A program made the translations under genes and the position numbers. A stretch of DNA of 64,000 bases from Brassica napus. Its lineage: Eukaryota > Streptophyta > Magnoliopsida > Brassicales > Brassicaceae. The notes under the pieces were generated by a model. The model saw nothing but the letters and a program-made list of their open reading frames with translations. It had not been told where the DNA came from and did no database searches. Shown here piece by piece: positions 10,451 through 22,228 of the stretch. Numbering within the stretch: the first letter of the stretch is position 1; every line of letters starts with the position of its first letter. The stretch spans positions 18,749,726-18,813,725 of the forward strand of contig NC_063437.1 in NCBI RefSeq assembly GCF_020379485.1. The letters run 5' to 3'.

Positions 10451-12525
10451 AGATCAAAGCAAAAATAGGGATTGTCCTTTCTGCTAAATAGTCTAAATAG
10501 ATCATGGGCTGTTTCTCATTTATGTAGAAGTTAAGGAGTATGGTGACTAAGTTAAGGAGTATGGTGACTGCCTGACATATCTATTTACTAGATGATAATC
10601 TGCGCATGCAAGTTTTTATAATAATGTTTGTTTATTAAATTATTTTAATATTTTGCAACATTACAATTTTTATAGATTAAAAAATGACGAATACAAATGT
10701 TGGTCATTTAAATATATCATCGTTGTTGAAGAGTTAACGTATTACATCTCATTTTAGTTATTTTTTAAACTCCATATGCACAAAAGAAAATTAAGTTTTG
10801 CGGCTGACAAAAATCATCAAAACCAAATAGGCAACATCGATTGTATAATGACGAAAGGGAATTAGTTTTCTGCTCTCGTTTTGTTTACTATTGACTCTCC
10901 ATAAGTGAGTTCATTTTCTACCTCTATAAAATTGTGCTTTCATTCTCGTCTTTGTTTTATTGATATGAGTTAAGTTTCTTTTTTTAACTTCTTCTATGAA
11001 TTCAATGAATCAAATAAGTGTCCATTTAAAAACATGGACATCTGTAAAAATTAATTTCACTCCAGATACATATTTAAGAATCAAAATTTTGAAAAAAATC
11101 ACCGGCAAACTACGGCAAACTATATTAAAAGATTAGTGTTCAAATCTAATATATCAAGCTGTTATAGAATATATAAGTGCAGACTCGAAATATAAATGTA
11201 TGTTTAGTATATATTCACCAGCTCGGTCTAAAATTCATGTAAGTCTAAAACAACAAAACAAATTACTTATTTCACCAGTTCAGGTAATATTTCAATCAAA
11301 ACGGGTAATATCCGAATCTGAATAGATATCCGAAGATAACCAAACATAAGTATACTTAACTATATATTTCTAGTTTACTTCTCCCATTTTATTCAAAATA
11401 TTTATATTAACGATGCTTATTGCTCAAAATTAGATAATATACATATAATTATGGACAAAATTATTTGATACTCAATTAAAATATATATCAAGCTCTTGTT
11501 TCTTGCATTAACAAAAGTTGCATCTAAAATTTCTAAACAACAACTAAATTAGTGTTTTTTTTGTTTCAAAAGTTTTATCTCCACACCTATTAATAGTTTA
11601 ATTTTAAAAAAATTAGAAAACCAGTTAAAATATATTTTAAATACAAAAAACTTAAACAATGAATCATTTATTTATTTTTTCTTCAAAATTTAAATATCTG
11701 AACCCGAACATAAAATACTCGAACCCGATTAGAAGTTTAGAAATATCCGAACGGGTTTTATATCTTTATACTGAAATACCCGATACGAATATGAATTGTA
11801 TCAGAATGCCCACCCCTACGATATATGATCATCATTTGTACCTTGCTTGAACAAAAAAAAAAGTTAAACCACTTATCACAAAATTTTCAATGTGGGACTT
11901 TTACCATTTTTAATAATTTATAGTCGTTTTTAAAAATTCAACATATAACATATAAGAAAAAAATCTAATTTTTTTATTATATGTTTAATATGATTGTTTA
12001 ATTTATTTTAATAATATAAAATTAAAAAATAAAGAGGTTAGGAAAATTGTTATCAAAAATGTATTATTCATAATCATTAATTGTCATATATATGTTAACC
12101 ATATTATGTAATTATGTAGCTTTTATTTAAAGAAAGAAAAAAATATTATTTTGTACATTATTAATTAATTTGATTGTTAGTTTATAAAAAACATAGTATA
12201 TATTTATATGGACCAACTTATTTTTCTAAAAATTTTAAGAATCATTCTCGTGATGATACGTGGGTACGAAAATATGTTGTAATGCTCCAAGATTAATATA
12301 CAGGGGATTTGTTTTTTTTTTTCTTTTTTTGACAACATCTCATTTGGTCATCAGTTTGATTTCAGATTTGGTAATCATTTTTTAGATTTTTCGGCTACAT
12401 ATAGAAAAGCGTTCAGTGAGTATAAAGTTTAGTTTGATTTCTTTTAATTTTCAGTCATTAATATAGAGACAATTTAATGACTGGGAATAGGTCGTCTGGA
12501 GAGAGTAAATTAGGAGAAAAGAAAG
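10451..12525. other. AT-rich spacer upstream of the receptor kinase, with old repeat debris
   Basis: A short tandem duplication of GTTAAGGAGTATGGTGACT lies at 10531-10570. From about 11260 to 11820 there is a degenerate Brassicaceae repeat with CCGAACGGGT and CCCGAT motifs. The right edge reads CCCACCCCTACG, but I found no clean terminal repeats or target duplication. No gene is supported. The last few hundred bases should hold the promoter of the gene at 12526. Confidence 0.4.
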
Positions 12526-15500
12526 ATGACAAGTCTTAACTTTCTCCCAACATTTCTTATATTTTTTCTTTTCTTATTCTTGATAATGAGACGTGGTGGT
12601 TCACTGTCAAATACCTTGTCGATTACAGAGTCACTAGAACTTTCAAAAAATAACACACTTGTGTCTTCTAACAATCTCTTTGAGCTCGGGTTCTTCCAGT
12701 CTCAATCCAAATGGTATCTCGGAAATTGGTGGAAACAAGACAAAACCGTTTTATGGGTAGCCAACAGAAATGTCCCTCTTTTGGGATCATATGGAGTCTT
12801 GAAGTTCATGAAAAACAACCTGGTGATTCTCAACCAGAGTGGTGACCAAATCTGGTCGACATATCTGAGCGGAAGTGGTGTGAGGTCTTCCATGTGGGCA
12901 GAACTACATAATAACGGAAACTTGGTCTTGAAATATATTAACAATCCGACCGGATACGTGTGGCAGAGCTTTGATCACCCGACGGATACTCTACTACCTG
13001 GGATGAAGTTAGATCCAGTTGATCCTTCCAAACGCCTCTACTCCTGGGTGAGTTCAGATGATCCCTCAGCCGGGTATTTGTGGTTAGGAATTATGAACTA
13101 TCCAGATGGTATTTTTGCAATTGATGTTACGAACTACAGAATGGATACGTGGAATGGGTACCGATTTGGGGACTTGCCCCCAGTTTTCCAACTAAACGAT
13201 AACGCAGATTCTTTTTTAATGAATACATTCCCCAACAGCTACTCGAGGTTAACAATGTCTCCAGACGGGTTTTACTATATACACACATGGGTCCCAGGGG
13301 TGAACGTATGGAATATGTCATTTTCCATGCGGGAAGATGCTTGCTACCGGGGACGCTTCAACACGACATGTGGATCGTACAGTATATGTTCCAAAAACGC
13401 ATCGTGTCACTGTATTCAAGGAGTCACTGAGAAGCCGGAGGGTGGGTGTATTAGAAGGAATGCTCTGAAGTGCAACGAAGATATATTTGAAAAACTACAA
13501 AAGATGAAACTTCCCGAAGATGGAGAATGTATTAATGGTTCCAGCTATAGTGTGGAAGAGTGTGAAAATGTTTGTTTGAAGGACTGTGACTGTAAATCGT
13601 TTGCACTTGTGGAAAGTCGAAAAAGCCAGCGCGTATGTGTTAAATGGACTGGAGTACTGAAGGGTATGCGAACGTACACGTTCGGTGGTCAAGATCTTTA
13701 CATCAGAGTCGCTGCTTCGGATAATGGTAAGTCATGATATTTACATATGGAATTAATTTAGAAAATCCTTATTAATTTGACTTTACACATTCTTTAATGC
13801 TATTCAATTTTCTAATTTTTATTATATTTAAACTTAAGTTTTTTATTATACGTATATCAGTAGCCTTTTTTATTAGATTTTAATAGACAAGTGAACTATT
13901 TTTCTAAATACTTTTATCAATGTATTTCTTTTTTATTTTCTGAATACTTTTATCCATTCTATATATTATTTTCTGAATATTGTTTTATCAATGTAGTTTG
14001 TTTTTATATTGAGTTAAGATCTCAACAACATATATGATAAAATATTTAACTAGATTTGTTTACTCGTTATTTTCTTTCAATAAATCCAAAATATTAAACC
14101 AAATGAAAAAAAAAATTAACTCATCCAGGCACCAGTCACTTAAGAGATACTAGCTAGGGATGGGATACAAAATAAGAATTACTAATTCAAGTTTTTCCAC
14201 TCGTTGGTCTAGAGGATCACGCCAAAACTAATGGGAAAAACAAAGATCTTGACCCAGGGATTATCGTACTAATCGTCCTATCCTGTATCATCCTCTTGGG
14301 TATTGTGTGCTTAGCCATCTTCTGTTGTTGGAAAAAGCATAAAAGAAGTATTATACAAGGTAAAAAAAAATGGACAAATATATATATATATATATATATA
14401 TTTGTATTTCTTAAACAAACAAAAAATTGTATTATCATTTTCGTTAATGTAATAGGAGGGCCAACCCAAACAGAGATTGTCATGAGCGAGATAGACACAC
14501 CAGAGAGCTTTCAGCTTATGGAGTTTGGAGTTATTTTCGAGGCGACGAATCACTTTTCCGAAAGCAACAAAGTCGGACAAGGTGGTTTTGGTCCAGTTTA
14601 CAAGGTATTTTAATTTCTCTAGCTATTTGGACCGAATCAAATTAAACTTGAATCGGCCGGTGACTTGTCTTTCATTCAACTAAAAAACTAATAATAATAA
14701 GGGAAAATGTGATGGTATTGCAGGGAAACGAGATCGCAGTAAAAAGATTGAAAGCGAGATCATCTCAGGGGATGGCAGAGTTCCGAAATGAAGTGACTCT
14801 GATTTTACGTGTACTACACGTGAACCTCGTCCGACTTCTAGGCTGTTGCATCCATGGATACGATAGACTATTGGTCTACGAGTTCCTGGAGAATTCTAGC
14901 CTCAGCAGCTATATCTTCAGTTACTCTCACTCTCTCTCTCTCTATTCTAGAATTTACTTGTTATTTTGTAAACTTTAAACTTGATTCGTTTTGTTTTTGA
15001 TTGATTACCTCAGATCAAACTAGAAGCCCGCTCCTAAACTGGGAGCATAGGTTCGATATAATGAAAGGTATTGCTGAAGGATTGTGCTACCTCCACAACT
15101 TCACAAGCCCACCGATACTTCACCGCGACCTGAAACCAAGTAATGTGCTTCTAGGCAGAGACATGATCCCAAAAATCTCAGATTTTGGGCTGGCTCAGAT
15201 GATGGAAACTGGCACCACAGAAGCTGCAATGGAAACAGCAGTAGGAACTTAGTAAGCATCAACAAATCGTTAAAACTTTCTTCTTCTTCTTCTTTTTTTT
15301 TTTTTTCACTAAAACAAAATCACAATCAATTAATTAAATCCTCTTTTGTTTGTTTTTTGTGCAGCGGCTACATGTCTGAAGAATATGCGAAAGATAATAT
15401 CATGTCCCAGAAATCAGATGTCTTCAGTTATGGAGTAGTGTTGTTAGAGATTCTTACTGGAAGGAGAAATCATGAGTATTGTATTGCAAATCCAGGAGAT

Positions 15501-15899
15501 AGTCTTCTCGACTTCGTAAGTTTAATTTTTCTTTGTATTCTTAAAATTTTAAAGAAAATTTATATTTTAGAGTTTTTTAAAAAGGTTTGGAGGCGATGGA
15601 AGGATGGTACTGGATTGGAGGTCGTGGATTCGAGCTTCCATGATGATTCATTTATAGAAGACCAGGTTTTACGATCAATGAAGATTGGTCTATCCTGTGT
15701 TCAACAAAATATGCACGATAGGCCTAGTACAAGGACCATTGTGGTTATGTTTGAAAATGGCCCACGATCAGAAATTCTAGATCCGACGAGACCAAACTAT
15801 AATCTCACAAGAGCTGATTCATCTTCTTCTCCAGTTACCGTTACCGACCAATCAGTCACTATTAACGAGGCCACTTTGTCATGCACTGACGCCAGGTGA
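12526..15899 (+). CDS. G-type lectin S-receptor-like serine/threonine kinase
   Basis: Plasma-membrane receptor kinase of the S-domain (SD1-like) class. Exons 12526-13726, 14213-14359, 14456-14604, 14724-14919, 15014-15251, 15365-15515 and 15585-15899 join in phase to 798 codons plus stop. Order: signal peptide (about 1-28); bulb-lectin domain with [10 protein letters not shown] and [20 protein letters not shown]-locus glycoprotein region; PAN-like cysteine block ([11 protein letters not shown]); membrane segment (about 413-438); kinase. The kinase keeps [10 protein letters not shown], the lysine of EIAVKRL (about K506), [11 protein letters not shown] (about D603) and DFGLA (about D621), so it is an RD kinase. 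Oddities: the stretch between the glycine loop and EIAVK is shorter than usual, HRNLVRL reads HVNLVRL, and SPEYA reads SEEYA. I see no break. It is absent from the matching Arabidopsis interval, so it arrived by transposition. The ligand is unknown. Confidence 0.88.
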
Positions 15900-16148
15900 T
15901 GTTTTTATGTAGTGCGTTTTTCTACTAGTTTACTTAAAAGAAAAAAAATCATTCCTATGTTATGTTTAATTTCATGTGTTTTTTCTTCTAGTTTACTCTT
16001 TGAAAAAATAACTACTATTATTCATATGTAATGTTTTTAGTTGTTTGGGTCTCAGTGCGGGAGACTGATACTTTAATGGTTTATCTCTTTTGCTATGCAC
16101 TTAATGACAACGAACATAATATCTCGATATAATAATTAACAACTAGGA
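15900..16148. other. 3' flank of the receptor kinase
   Basis: AT-rich sequence following the TGA, presumed 3' UTR and spacer. It ends where the second half of segment A resumes. Confidence 0.4.
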
Positions 16149-16225
16149 TGAGACAAAACCAAAACCAAAACCAAAGGCAACAAGTTACAAGACAAACTGT
16201 TCAAAGTCAATCTAATCACAAAGAT
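16149..16225. repeat. Copy of second half of segment A
   Basis: Matches 5932-5993 (CCAAAGGCAACAAG, GTTCA-AGTCAA, CTAATCACAAAGAT) with small indels, in the same orientation. It is the right-hand edge of the inserted block. Confidence 0.72.
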
Positions 16226-16370
16226 AAACCCAATTACAAGCAAAAGTAAATACATTTGTATTCCCACCTATTTTTGTTTTTTAGCTGGTGTTTGATCGAT
16301 GTTCTTCACCTGCAAGCAAAAATGTGGCTTTAGCTGCTTCCTCTTTTGGTGTCTGAAATGCTTTAAGAAC

Positions 16371-16539
<169 letters not shown>

Positions 16540-16749
16540 CAAAATTGTTTTACTGGGCCGCATTCTAAATAGTACGGCTTTGGTAATTATGTAAACATAT
16601 CTTATACCGAGACAAATAAGAATTAAATTAAGTTATCCTATCAATTAATTTCAAAACCTCCACTTAGTCTAATGATTAACGGAATCATTTGGTTAGAATA
16701 ATTATTTAGCCATAAACACCAAAATCACATGGAACATAAGCTCAATTAC

Positions 16750-17609
16750 CTGTTTGGTGCCTTCAACAGAAGAAGTACGACCCCATCTCTCAGGGGTCCC
16801 AAAGTATGCTACTGTTGAAAGCAAAGCTTGATATATGAACCGGAGGCTTTATCTCTGTCTTGTTATTAATTTTTCTCAAATGCCACCCCAAAACTTGTGA
16901 AGATTCACAAACCGGCCCCTCTACTATCACTCGCTTCCTATTAGCTGATACCAATATGTATACATTGTTTAGCCCCGCAAAATGGACTATCCCGCTTTGT
17001 TTGTGATGCTCAATGTGTCTCAACGCTAGGTTCCTTTGATGATCAAGCTCAAATTCAAAGCTCGTGAAGTTTTCTTTGAAGACTATACGTCTATACATTA
17101 AACCAGTTTTTCTTAACATTGTTGGTGAAGAGTTTTCTTCAGCATCGGAGTGTTTCTCCACGACTATCCACAATAAAGGAGGTGGAACTAGCCTCAAAGT
17201 ATTGGCCATTCTCCTAAGGAGCACAATTTTGTAACGATCTTTCGTCATTACCCAGAGTTACAACAATCACTAGACCTCTTGGTGCAACTTCTTCTTCTTC
17301 TGTCTTGGAGAGTGATCTGGTTTCTTGTTCAGGTTCTTGTGACTTCAAAGGTGCTGGGGCCTGACCTTGGGAACTGTTCAATGCTTTATCAACGAGAGGA
17401 TTGTGTGTATAGGTAGAGTTCTCAAAAGGTTGGGAAGGAATCTGAGATTTAGTGGTAGTAGAGGGGGTGGTTTCGAAATTATAGAAAAGTGAAGCCTTAC
17501 CAGCAGGAGCAAAGCCAGTGATGAAACACATTACAAAACATAGAGAGAAATGGATCACAGCTTTCTTCCATACCTGAGTTTTCTTCTTTGATCTCTCCAG
17601 AGATCCCAT
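16750..17609 (-). pseudogene. IRX9: IRX9-like GT43 family glycosyltransferase, broken
   Basis: IRX9 is a Golgi type II membrane protein needed for elongation of the xylan backbone in secondary walls (At2g37090 in Arabidopsis). The relic begins MGSLERSKKKTQVWKKAVIH, has the signal anchor FSLCFVMCFITGFAPAGKAS and later LLRRMANTLRLVPPPLLW, LDHQRNLALRHIEHH and EGPVCESSQVLGWHLRK. Three lesions are visible. An extra base between VIVVT and TKDRYK (about 17240-17250) shifts the frame. About 20 residues are missing between GLNN(V)Y and SANRKR (about 16950-16968), including the acidic DLDFF region. An extra C at about 16793-16797 turns WDPER into WDP-stop. A donor follows at 16749, but the last exon cannot be found, and the GA microsatellite lies beyond. 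Other IRX9 copies in the genome may cover its role. Confidence 0.88.
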
Positions 17610-18195
17610 CAGGATCCAACCTTAAGAAGAAGTTTTTCTTAATTAAGTGATTTTCCTTTTATTTTTTGGGAAGAACAATCTAGTTTGAAGAGTATGAAAT
17701 ATAAGGGCTTTTATGACATTTGTATAGTTTTTGTCTTTATATTGTTGGTAAATGATTAAAACCGGCGAGCTACGTAGGAGTAGGTTCTCTTTGATTGATT
17801 GCGTGTGTTGGTTGTGTTCTGCAACAACTTGTTGGGATCATTGGAACTCACTAGCTAGCTGAAACATGTTTGGGAAATATAAGAAAATTACTGTTAATAT
17901 AGCAAATATATTAAAATTAAACTTTGCTTATTAATGACTCTTAATGCAAGTAATTATTATTTTAGTTGTTGTTGATGACTGATGAGTAAGGTTATGATCA
18001 AGATAGGAACCTTTGAGAGTACCTAATATAGAGGATAGTAGTCTTCAAAAAGTGTGAAGTGATGAAACTTGAAGTTGAAAGAGACAATCCAAAAAATAAA
18101 TATTAACATGTCATCGTGGTTTATATTATGCACTTTAGCAAATGAATATCATTTTTACCGTTATATCAAGCCATGTAAATACATACCACCACAAA
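17610..18195. other. Divergent spacer between IRX9 relic and basic-protein fragment
   Basis: This is the former IRX9 promoter side, moderately AT-rich. I see no gene, RNA gene or clear element ends. Confidence 0.4.
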
Positions 18196-18416
18196 CAAGT
18201 CGTTTTCTCAAGAAAGTTAGAAAAGAGATCAAGCTGGACGAGGAGTGAGCCTATCTTTGGCCGCCGTGTCTCCACGGTGGAGCCAGAGGAGATACGCAAG
18301 CAAGAAGAAGCCCCCCGAGAAACGCTCTGTTACTAACTCGGTGTTCTTGGAGCAAGAACAAGAAGAGACAAAGGAACCTCATGATGATGACGTCATTGTC
18401 GGAGAACCCAAGGTTG
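18196..18416 (+). pseudogene. Fragment of an Arg/Lys/Glu-rich protein, possibly At2g37100-like
   Basis: Two plus-strand frames carry coding-like sequence over the same span. One reads KLEKRSSWTRSEPIFGRRVS then TVEPEEIRKQEEAPRETL. The other reads VSPRWSQRRYASKKKPPEKR then SVTNSVFLEQEQEETKEP and DDDVIVGEPK before a possible donor (AAG|GTTGTG, 18412). A basic, arginine-rich protein (annotated protamine-P1-like in Arabidopsis, as I recall) lies between IRX9 and the PLAC8 gene, so position supports a link. I do not recognise a domain. It could be a short intact exon of an unfinished gene or a relic. Confidence 0.35.
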
Positions 18417-18486
18417 TGCATTTAATATTCAGTTCATTTAATACATCAGTCAAGTCACATTTGTTAATTTCCAAGAAAATACTCCA

Positions 18487-18675
18487 CTAACGAAGGCGTC
18501 TTTGTCTATTTTTAATTCGTTCCTTAACGCGTACGGAACGCGGCCCAATAAAATAATTACTTTAATTCTATTTTAAGTCTCTGCTTCTCTACCTTCTTTC
18601 CTCTTTGTAAGATCAAAGAGAGAGAGAGAGCGTTTGTTGAGAAGATCTTATTAGAAGGTGAATATCAATCAGAAC
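18487..18675 (+). promoter_or_regulatory. PLAC8 proximal promoter and 5' leader
   Basis: This stretch lies directly before the PLAC8 ATG and includes a short GA run (18617-18629) and TTTGTTGAGAAGATCTTA. A diverged copy stands at 10290-10450. The start and promoter core cannot be fixed from sequence alone. Confidence 0.45.
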
Positions 18676-20108
18676 ATGGCGAAAGAAGACAACCACGAAG
18701 CTCAACGATGCGAGTGCGAGGATCATGAGGAATCGAGTCCTCTCTTGCAAGTTAACGAAAGCAAGATCTGCTCAAAAGGGGACACCACCAAGACGGCGGA
18801 GGAATACGGCTGGACGGCGGATGGATTGCCGGTGAGCCAAGGGAGCGTGATCGGCGAGCCGATCGGGAGAAACCAATGGAGTTCCGGTCTTTTTTCCTGT
18901 CTCGGCCGAAACGACGAGTTCTGCAGCAGCGATCTCGAAGTTTGTGAGTCTTTATGTTCTGTCTCAATGATTAGTGTCTGAAATTTGGGATTTTTTTGTT
19001 AATGGGTTTCTTGATTTGGTGGAGATTGAATTGGAAAGTTTTGATTTTGATGTGGTTCACGGTTGGTGAGTCTTGTGTTCTGTCTCAAATGATTATTGTC
19101 GGAAATTTGAGATTTTCCTTAGTGGGTTTCTTGATTTGGTGGAGATTGTATTAGAAAGTTCTGATTTTGATGTGGTTCATGGTTGGTGAAAAGACTCAAA
19201 TCTTTTACATCTTAATGGCTTCTTCTTTGTTAGGTCTCCTTGGAAGTGTGGCTCCATGTGTGTTGTATGGAAGCAATGCAGAGAGGCTTGGGTCTGCTCC
19301 TGGAACGTTTTCGAATCACTGCTTGACGTATTTGGGGTTGTACTTTGTCGGCAACTCTCTGTTTGGATGGAACTGCCTTGCTCCATGGTTCTCTTATTCT
19401 AGCCGCTCTGCCATTCGCCGAAGGTTTAACCTTGAGGTAATGATCGAATTATCTGATATTTAATTTTTTAAAAATAGAAAATCTGTTTTTTTTTTTTAAA
19501 TCTAAAGTATCCGAAATTATCTGAGAAACAGGAAAAATTTAATCGGATATTAGTCTAACCAAAAACCGAACCGAACCAAATTTCAAATAACCAAACGGTT
19601 CCTATATCTTTGGAACCGAAAATCGAGAAAAACCAAACTGGAACCAAACTTAAAACCGAACGCCAAGCCTAGTTGTACTCTAAGAAGAGACTCGATCAAC
19701 TCCTCTCTTTATATATCTTCTTGGTTGTGTACAACTTTCTGAGTTTTATAGGAGCCATGGAGAGACAAGTCTTGTCTCATAGGCACTCTAGTGTCTCTGT
19801 TTTAGGTATGTGTATTACGAGAGTCTCTTTTGCACTGAATCTCGTGACCCCATCTTTGGTGTACAAAACAGGGAAGCTTTGAGGCGATGAACAGGTCGTG
19901 TGGTTGCTGCGGTAGCTGCATAGAGGATGAGATGCAAAGGGAACATATGGAGACGACTTGTGACTTTGTGACGCATGTCCTTTGCCATACATGTGCACTT
20001 TTCCAAGAAGGCCGTGAGATCCGCAGGAAGGTTCTTCACCCGGGTTTCAATGCTCAGTCCACTGTGGTTGTGCTTCCACCAAGTGAACAAACCATGGGAC
20101 GTAAGTAA
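18676..20108 (+). CDS. PLAC8 family cysteine-rich protein (At2g37110-like)
   Basis: Three exons, 18676-18943, 19234-19436 and 19872-20108, join in phase to 235 codons plus stop. The ATG at 18676 (MAKEDNHEAQRCECEDHEES) is chosen because no upstream in-frame ATG exists. The PLAC8 region runs from about DLEVCLLGSVAPCVLYGSNA through TFSNHCLTYLGLYFVGNSLF to SFEAMNRSCGCCGSCIEDEM, HMETTCDFVTHVLCHTCALF and QEGREIRR. Members of this family sit in membranes and influence cell size or metal transport, but this subgroup's role is not known to me. Intron 1 carries a tandem duplication that repeats the donor region. Intron 2 holds an ACCGAACCGAACC-rich repeat. No lesion is visible. It lies between the basic-protein fragment and peroxidase 21, as in Arabidopsis. 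Confidence 0.9.
18944..19185 (+). repeat. Tandem duplication in PLAC8 intron 1
   Basis: Two copies of a unit of about 120 bp stand head to tail (about 18944-19066 and 19067-19185). Each starts GTGAGTCTT and ends GATGTGGTTCA(C/T)GGTTG. The first GTGAGT is the splice donor of exon 1, so a second donor-like site is present 123 bp downstream. Confidence 0.85.
19500..19680. repeat. ACCGAACC-rich dispersed repeat in PLAC8 intron 2
   Basis: The segment with AACCGAACCGAACC, GGAACCGAAAATCG and AACCGAACGCCAAGCC is a type seen often in Brassicaceae intergenic DNA. I could not define ends or a target duplication, so the class is open. Confidence 0.45.
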
Positions 20109-20493
20109 GTGAAAAGCTTGCGTTGAGTCATGTGTCCTAAATAACATTTGTACACACACAGGTGAACTATGATGTTGTCTCTTGCTTGCTTTTGTCGCGT
20201 GTTCTTTTCATTTTTTTTTTGGTCGTTCTTCAATGCATGCAATGATGCAAACATATGTATATCTTTATTGTTACGTGCTTGGTTTTGGATATGGTCTTGT
20301 AATATTCAATAAAGTTTCGCAACTTGTAACTCTATAAACGTGGAGGCATACCCTTTCCGGCGGAACCTTCATTGCTCATAGCTCCAAACCAAAGTCTGTG
20401 AGATCAGATGTGGTAAAGAACGGTTCGGAGATTCTAATGAAATGAAGAGATCTGTTTTTGGACCGGAGAGATTAAGACGAGTGATTGATTACA
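20109..20493. other. 3' flank of PLAC8 gene
   Basis: Presumed 3' UTR (an AATAAA-type signal, ATTCAATAAAG, at about 20306) and spacer, ending at the A that precedes the Helitron-like element. The S1FA gene expected here from Arabidopsis (At2g37120) is not visible. Confidence 0.45.
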
Positions 20494-21146
20494 TCTTCTC
20501 TATTAAAATAGAATTACCATTTTTATCTATTATTTAAAAGTTTACTATGACCATTTTATTAATCACATAATATGATTGTTGTCCAAAAAAAAAAATCACA
20601 TAATATGACATAATAATTAATAAAAATATTAATAATAAATTAATTTTAACTATAGATTTGAATTTTATTTTCAGTTATAATAAAATTTGTTGAGAAAAAT
20701 CTAATAAAATCCTACTAAATTTTTAAATAATTTTTATTAAATATTGCTTTAATTAATTTTGTAATTAAGTAATATAATGCTATCATCTACCACTAAAACG
20801 GGTTCAAATTTGTTAATCATGTCATATATTTTTATACAAATGAAGTTATTAACATATGTTAAAATTTTTATACAGCTATATATTTTCAAAAATTATATAT
20901 TGAAGAATATTTTTTATTTGATTATTTCAAATTATGAAAACTCGAAAACGTAATAAAAAAAGGTAAAATGAATAAAACAAACCCCTATATTAATAAAGTA
21001 ATAAGAAACCTAAAAAATAAAATTAAAGAGTTATAAAATACATAACACTAAGATATAAATTGTATATTTAAATTTATATAATAATATCAAAATTAAATAT
21101 TTATTAAATGAAAATATATCCGCACAATGTGCGGATTAAACTCTAG
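20494..21146 (+). mobile_element. Non-autonomous Helitron-like element, 653 bp
   Basis: The left end starts TCTTCTCTATTAAAATAG directly after an A. The right end has the palindrome CCGCACAATGTGCGG (about 21120-21134), then ATTAAACTCTAG directly before a T. A 5' TC, a 3' hairpin about 7-12 bases before CTAG, insertion between A and T, and no target duplication are the Helitron hallmarks. The interior is very AT-rich and codes for nothing. Confidence 0.82.
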
Positions 21147-22228
21147 TTTAATTTATAAGACTTTTTATATCGCAACTTTGCGAGTCTTTAATTGTTGCAC
21201 TAGAGATCCATTGTAATCATTGTGGTTAATTTGACTCCTTGAGTTTCTTAGTGTACATGTGATATGATTTCTTTAGATTTGGTTTTAATATACATTTTGT
21301 GATAAAAGGGTCAAGATCTATAGCTTAATACTATAATTAATGTTAATTAGTACATTTGACATTTTCTTATAGAAATGATTAAATAGGTCTATTGATTAGA
21401 CGCCAAACAAGACTGGCCAAATTAATCGCTGATAATTCAAAAGAAACCAGACGAATTATCAAAAGATCTTCTAATAATGAAAGGATTTGTACAAAGAGTC
21501 AAAAGGAGACACATGGATAAGTGCCCAACTCGTCTGGCATGGCACCTCACTACTAAGCAATCACGATTCGGCTTGTGGAGTCAACGAGCTTATGACATTA
21601 GCTAGTTAATTTCCCCCAAGTTGACATCTACTTATTAAACACAATTTATTTATGTCTTTTTATACAATTCTAGATCTCATCATATATTTTTGATATGCGA
21701 TTTCTAGTTGTTTATTGTAGACGACTGATCTTTGTTTTCTCTTACTCTCTAATCTGAATCTCATTGCATGGTCGGCAACATTTTTTACTTGGATCATTTT
21801 ACCATCAATAATCGAATTATGATATCATGTTAATAAGTTTTAAAAAATTTAATGTATAATTTAACTTATGTCCCTTATACACTACCTGTTATTCCATCAC
21901 ATTTTTGATTTTGAATTTGTAAGAAGTTTATATTTGTGTATCATATATAAGTTTATGGTCTTGAATCTAATAGTTTTTGGTACTGTTAGTACTAAAATCA
22001 TTGACGAATGTACCAAAAAATGTGACAAGATATATAAAAGTCCCATCAAATAAATTTGGATTGGTAGTTGTTTCGAAGTCACTCCCTAATGTACCAAGAA
22101 CATATCTTAATCCATCCCAGTTTTTGTATCTCTTCTTATTGACTCCAAACCATTAACACACACACGCACATACATACATATGATATATGATATATATGGT
22201 TATTATCTTTCATAGCAAACATAATCAG
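21147..22228. other. Spacer downstream of peroxidase 21
   Basis: AT-rich. It includes the presumed 3' UTR of the peroxidase on the minus side and microsatellite-like ACACAC/ATACAT (about 22158-22182). I see no gene. Confidence 0.4.

Noticed and set aside
10180..10452. A 90-codon ORF
   Set aside because: It overlaps the displaced PLAC8 5' flank, which is non-coding at its original site.
18658..18675. Extension of PLAC8 to an upstream GTG start
   Set aside because: Plant nuclear genes start at ATG; the ATG at 18676 gives the expected N terminus.
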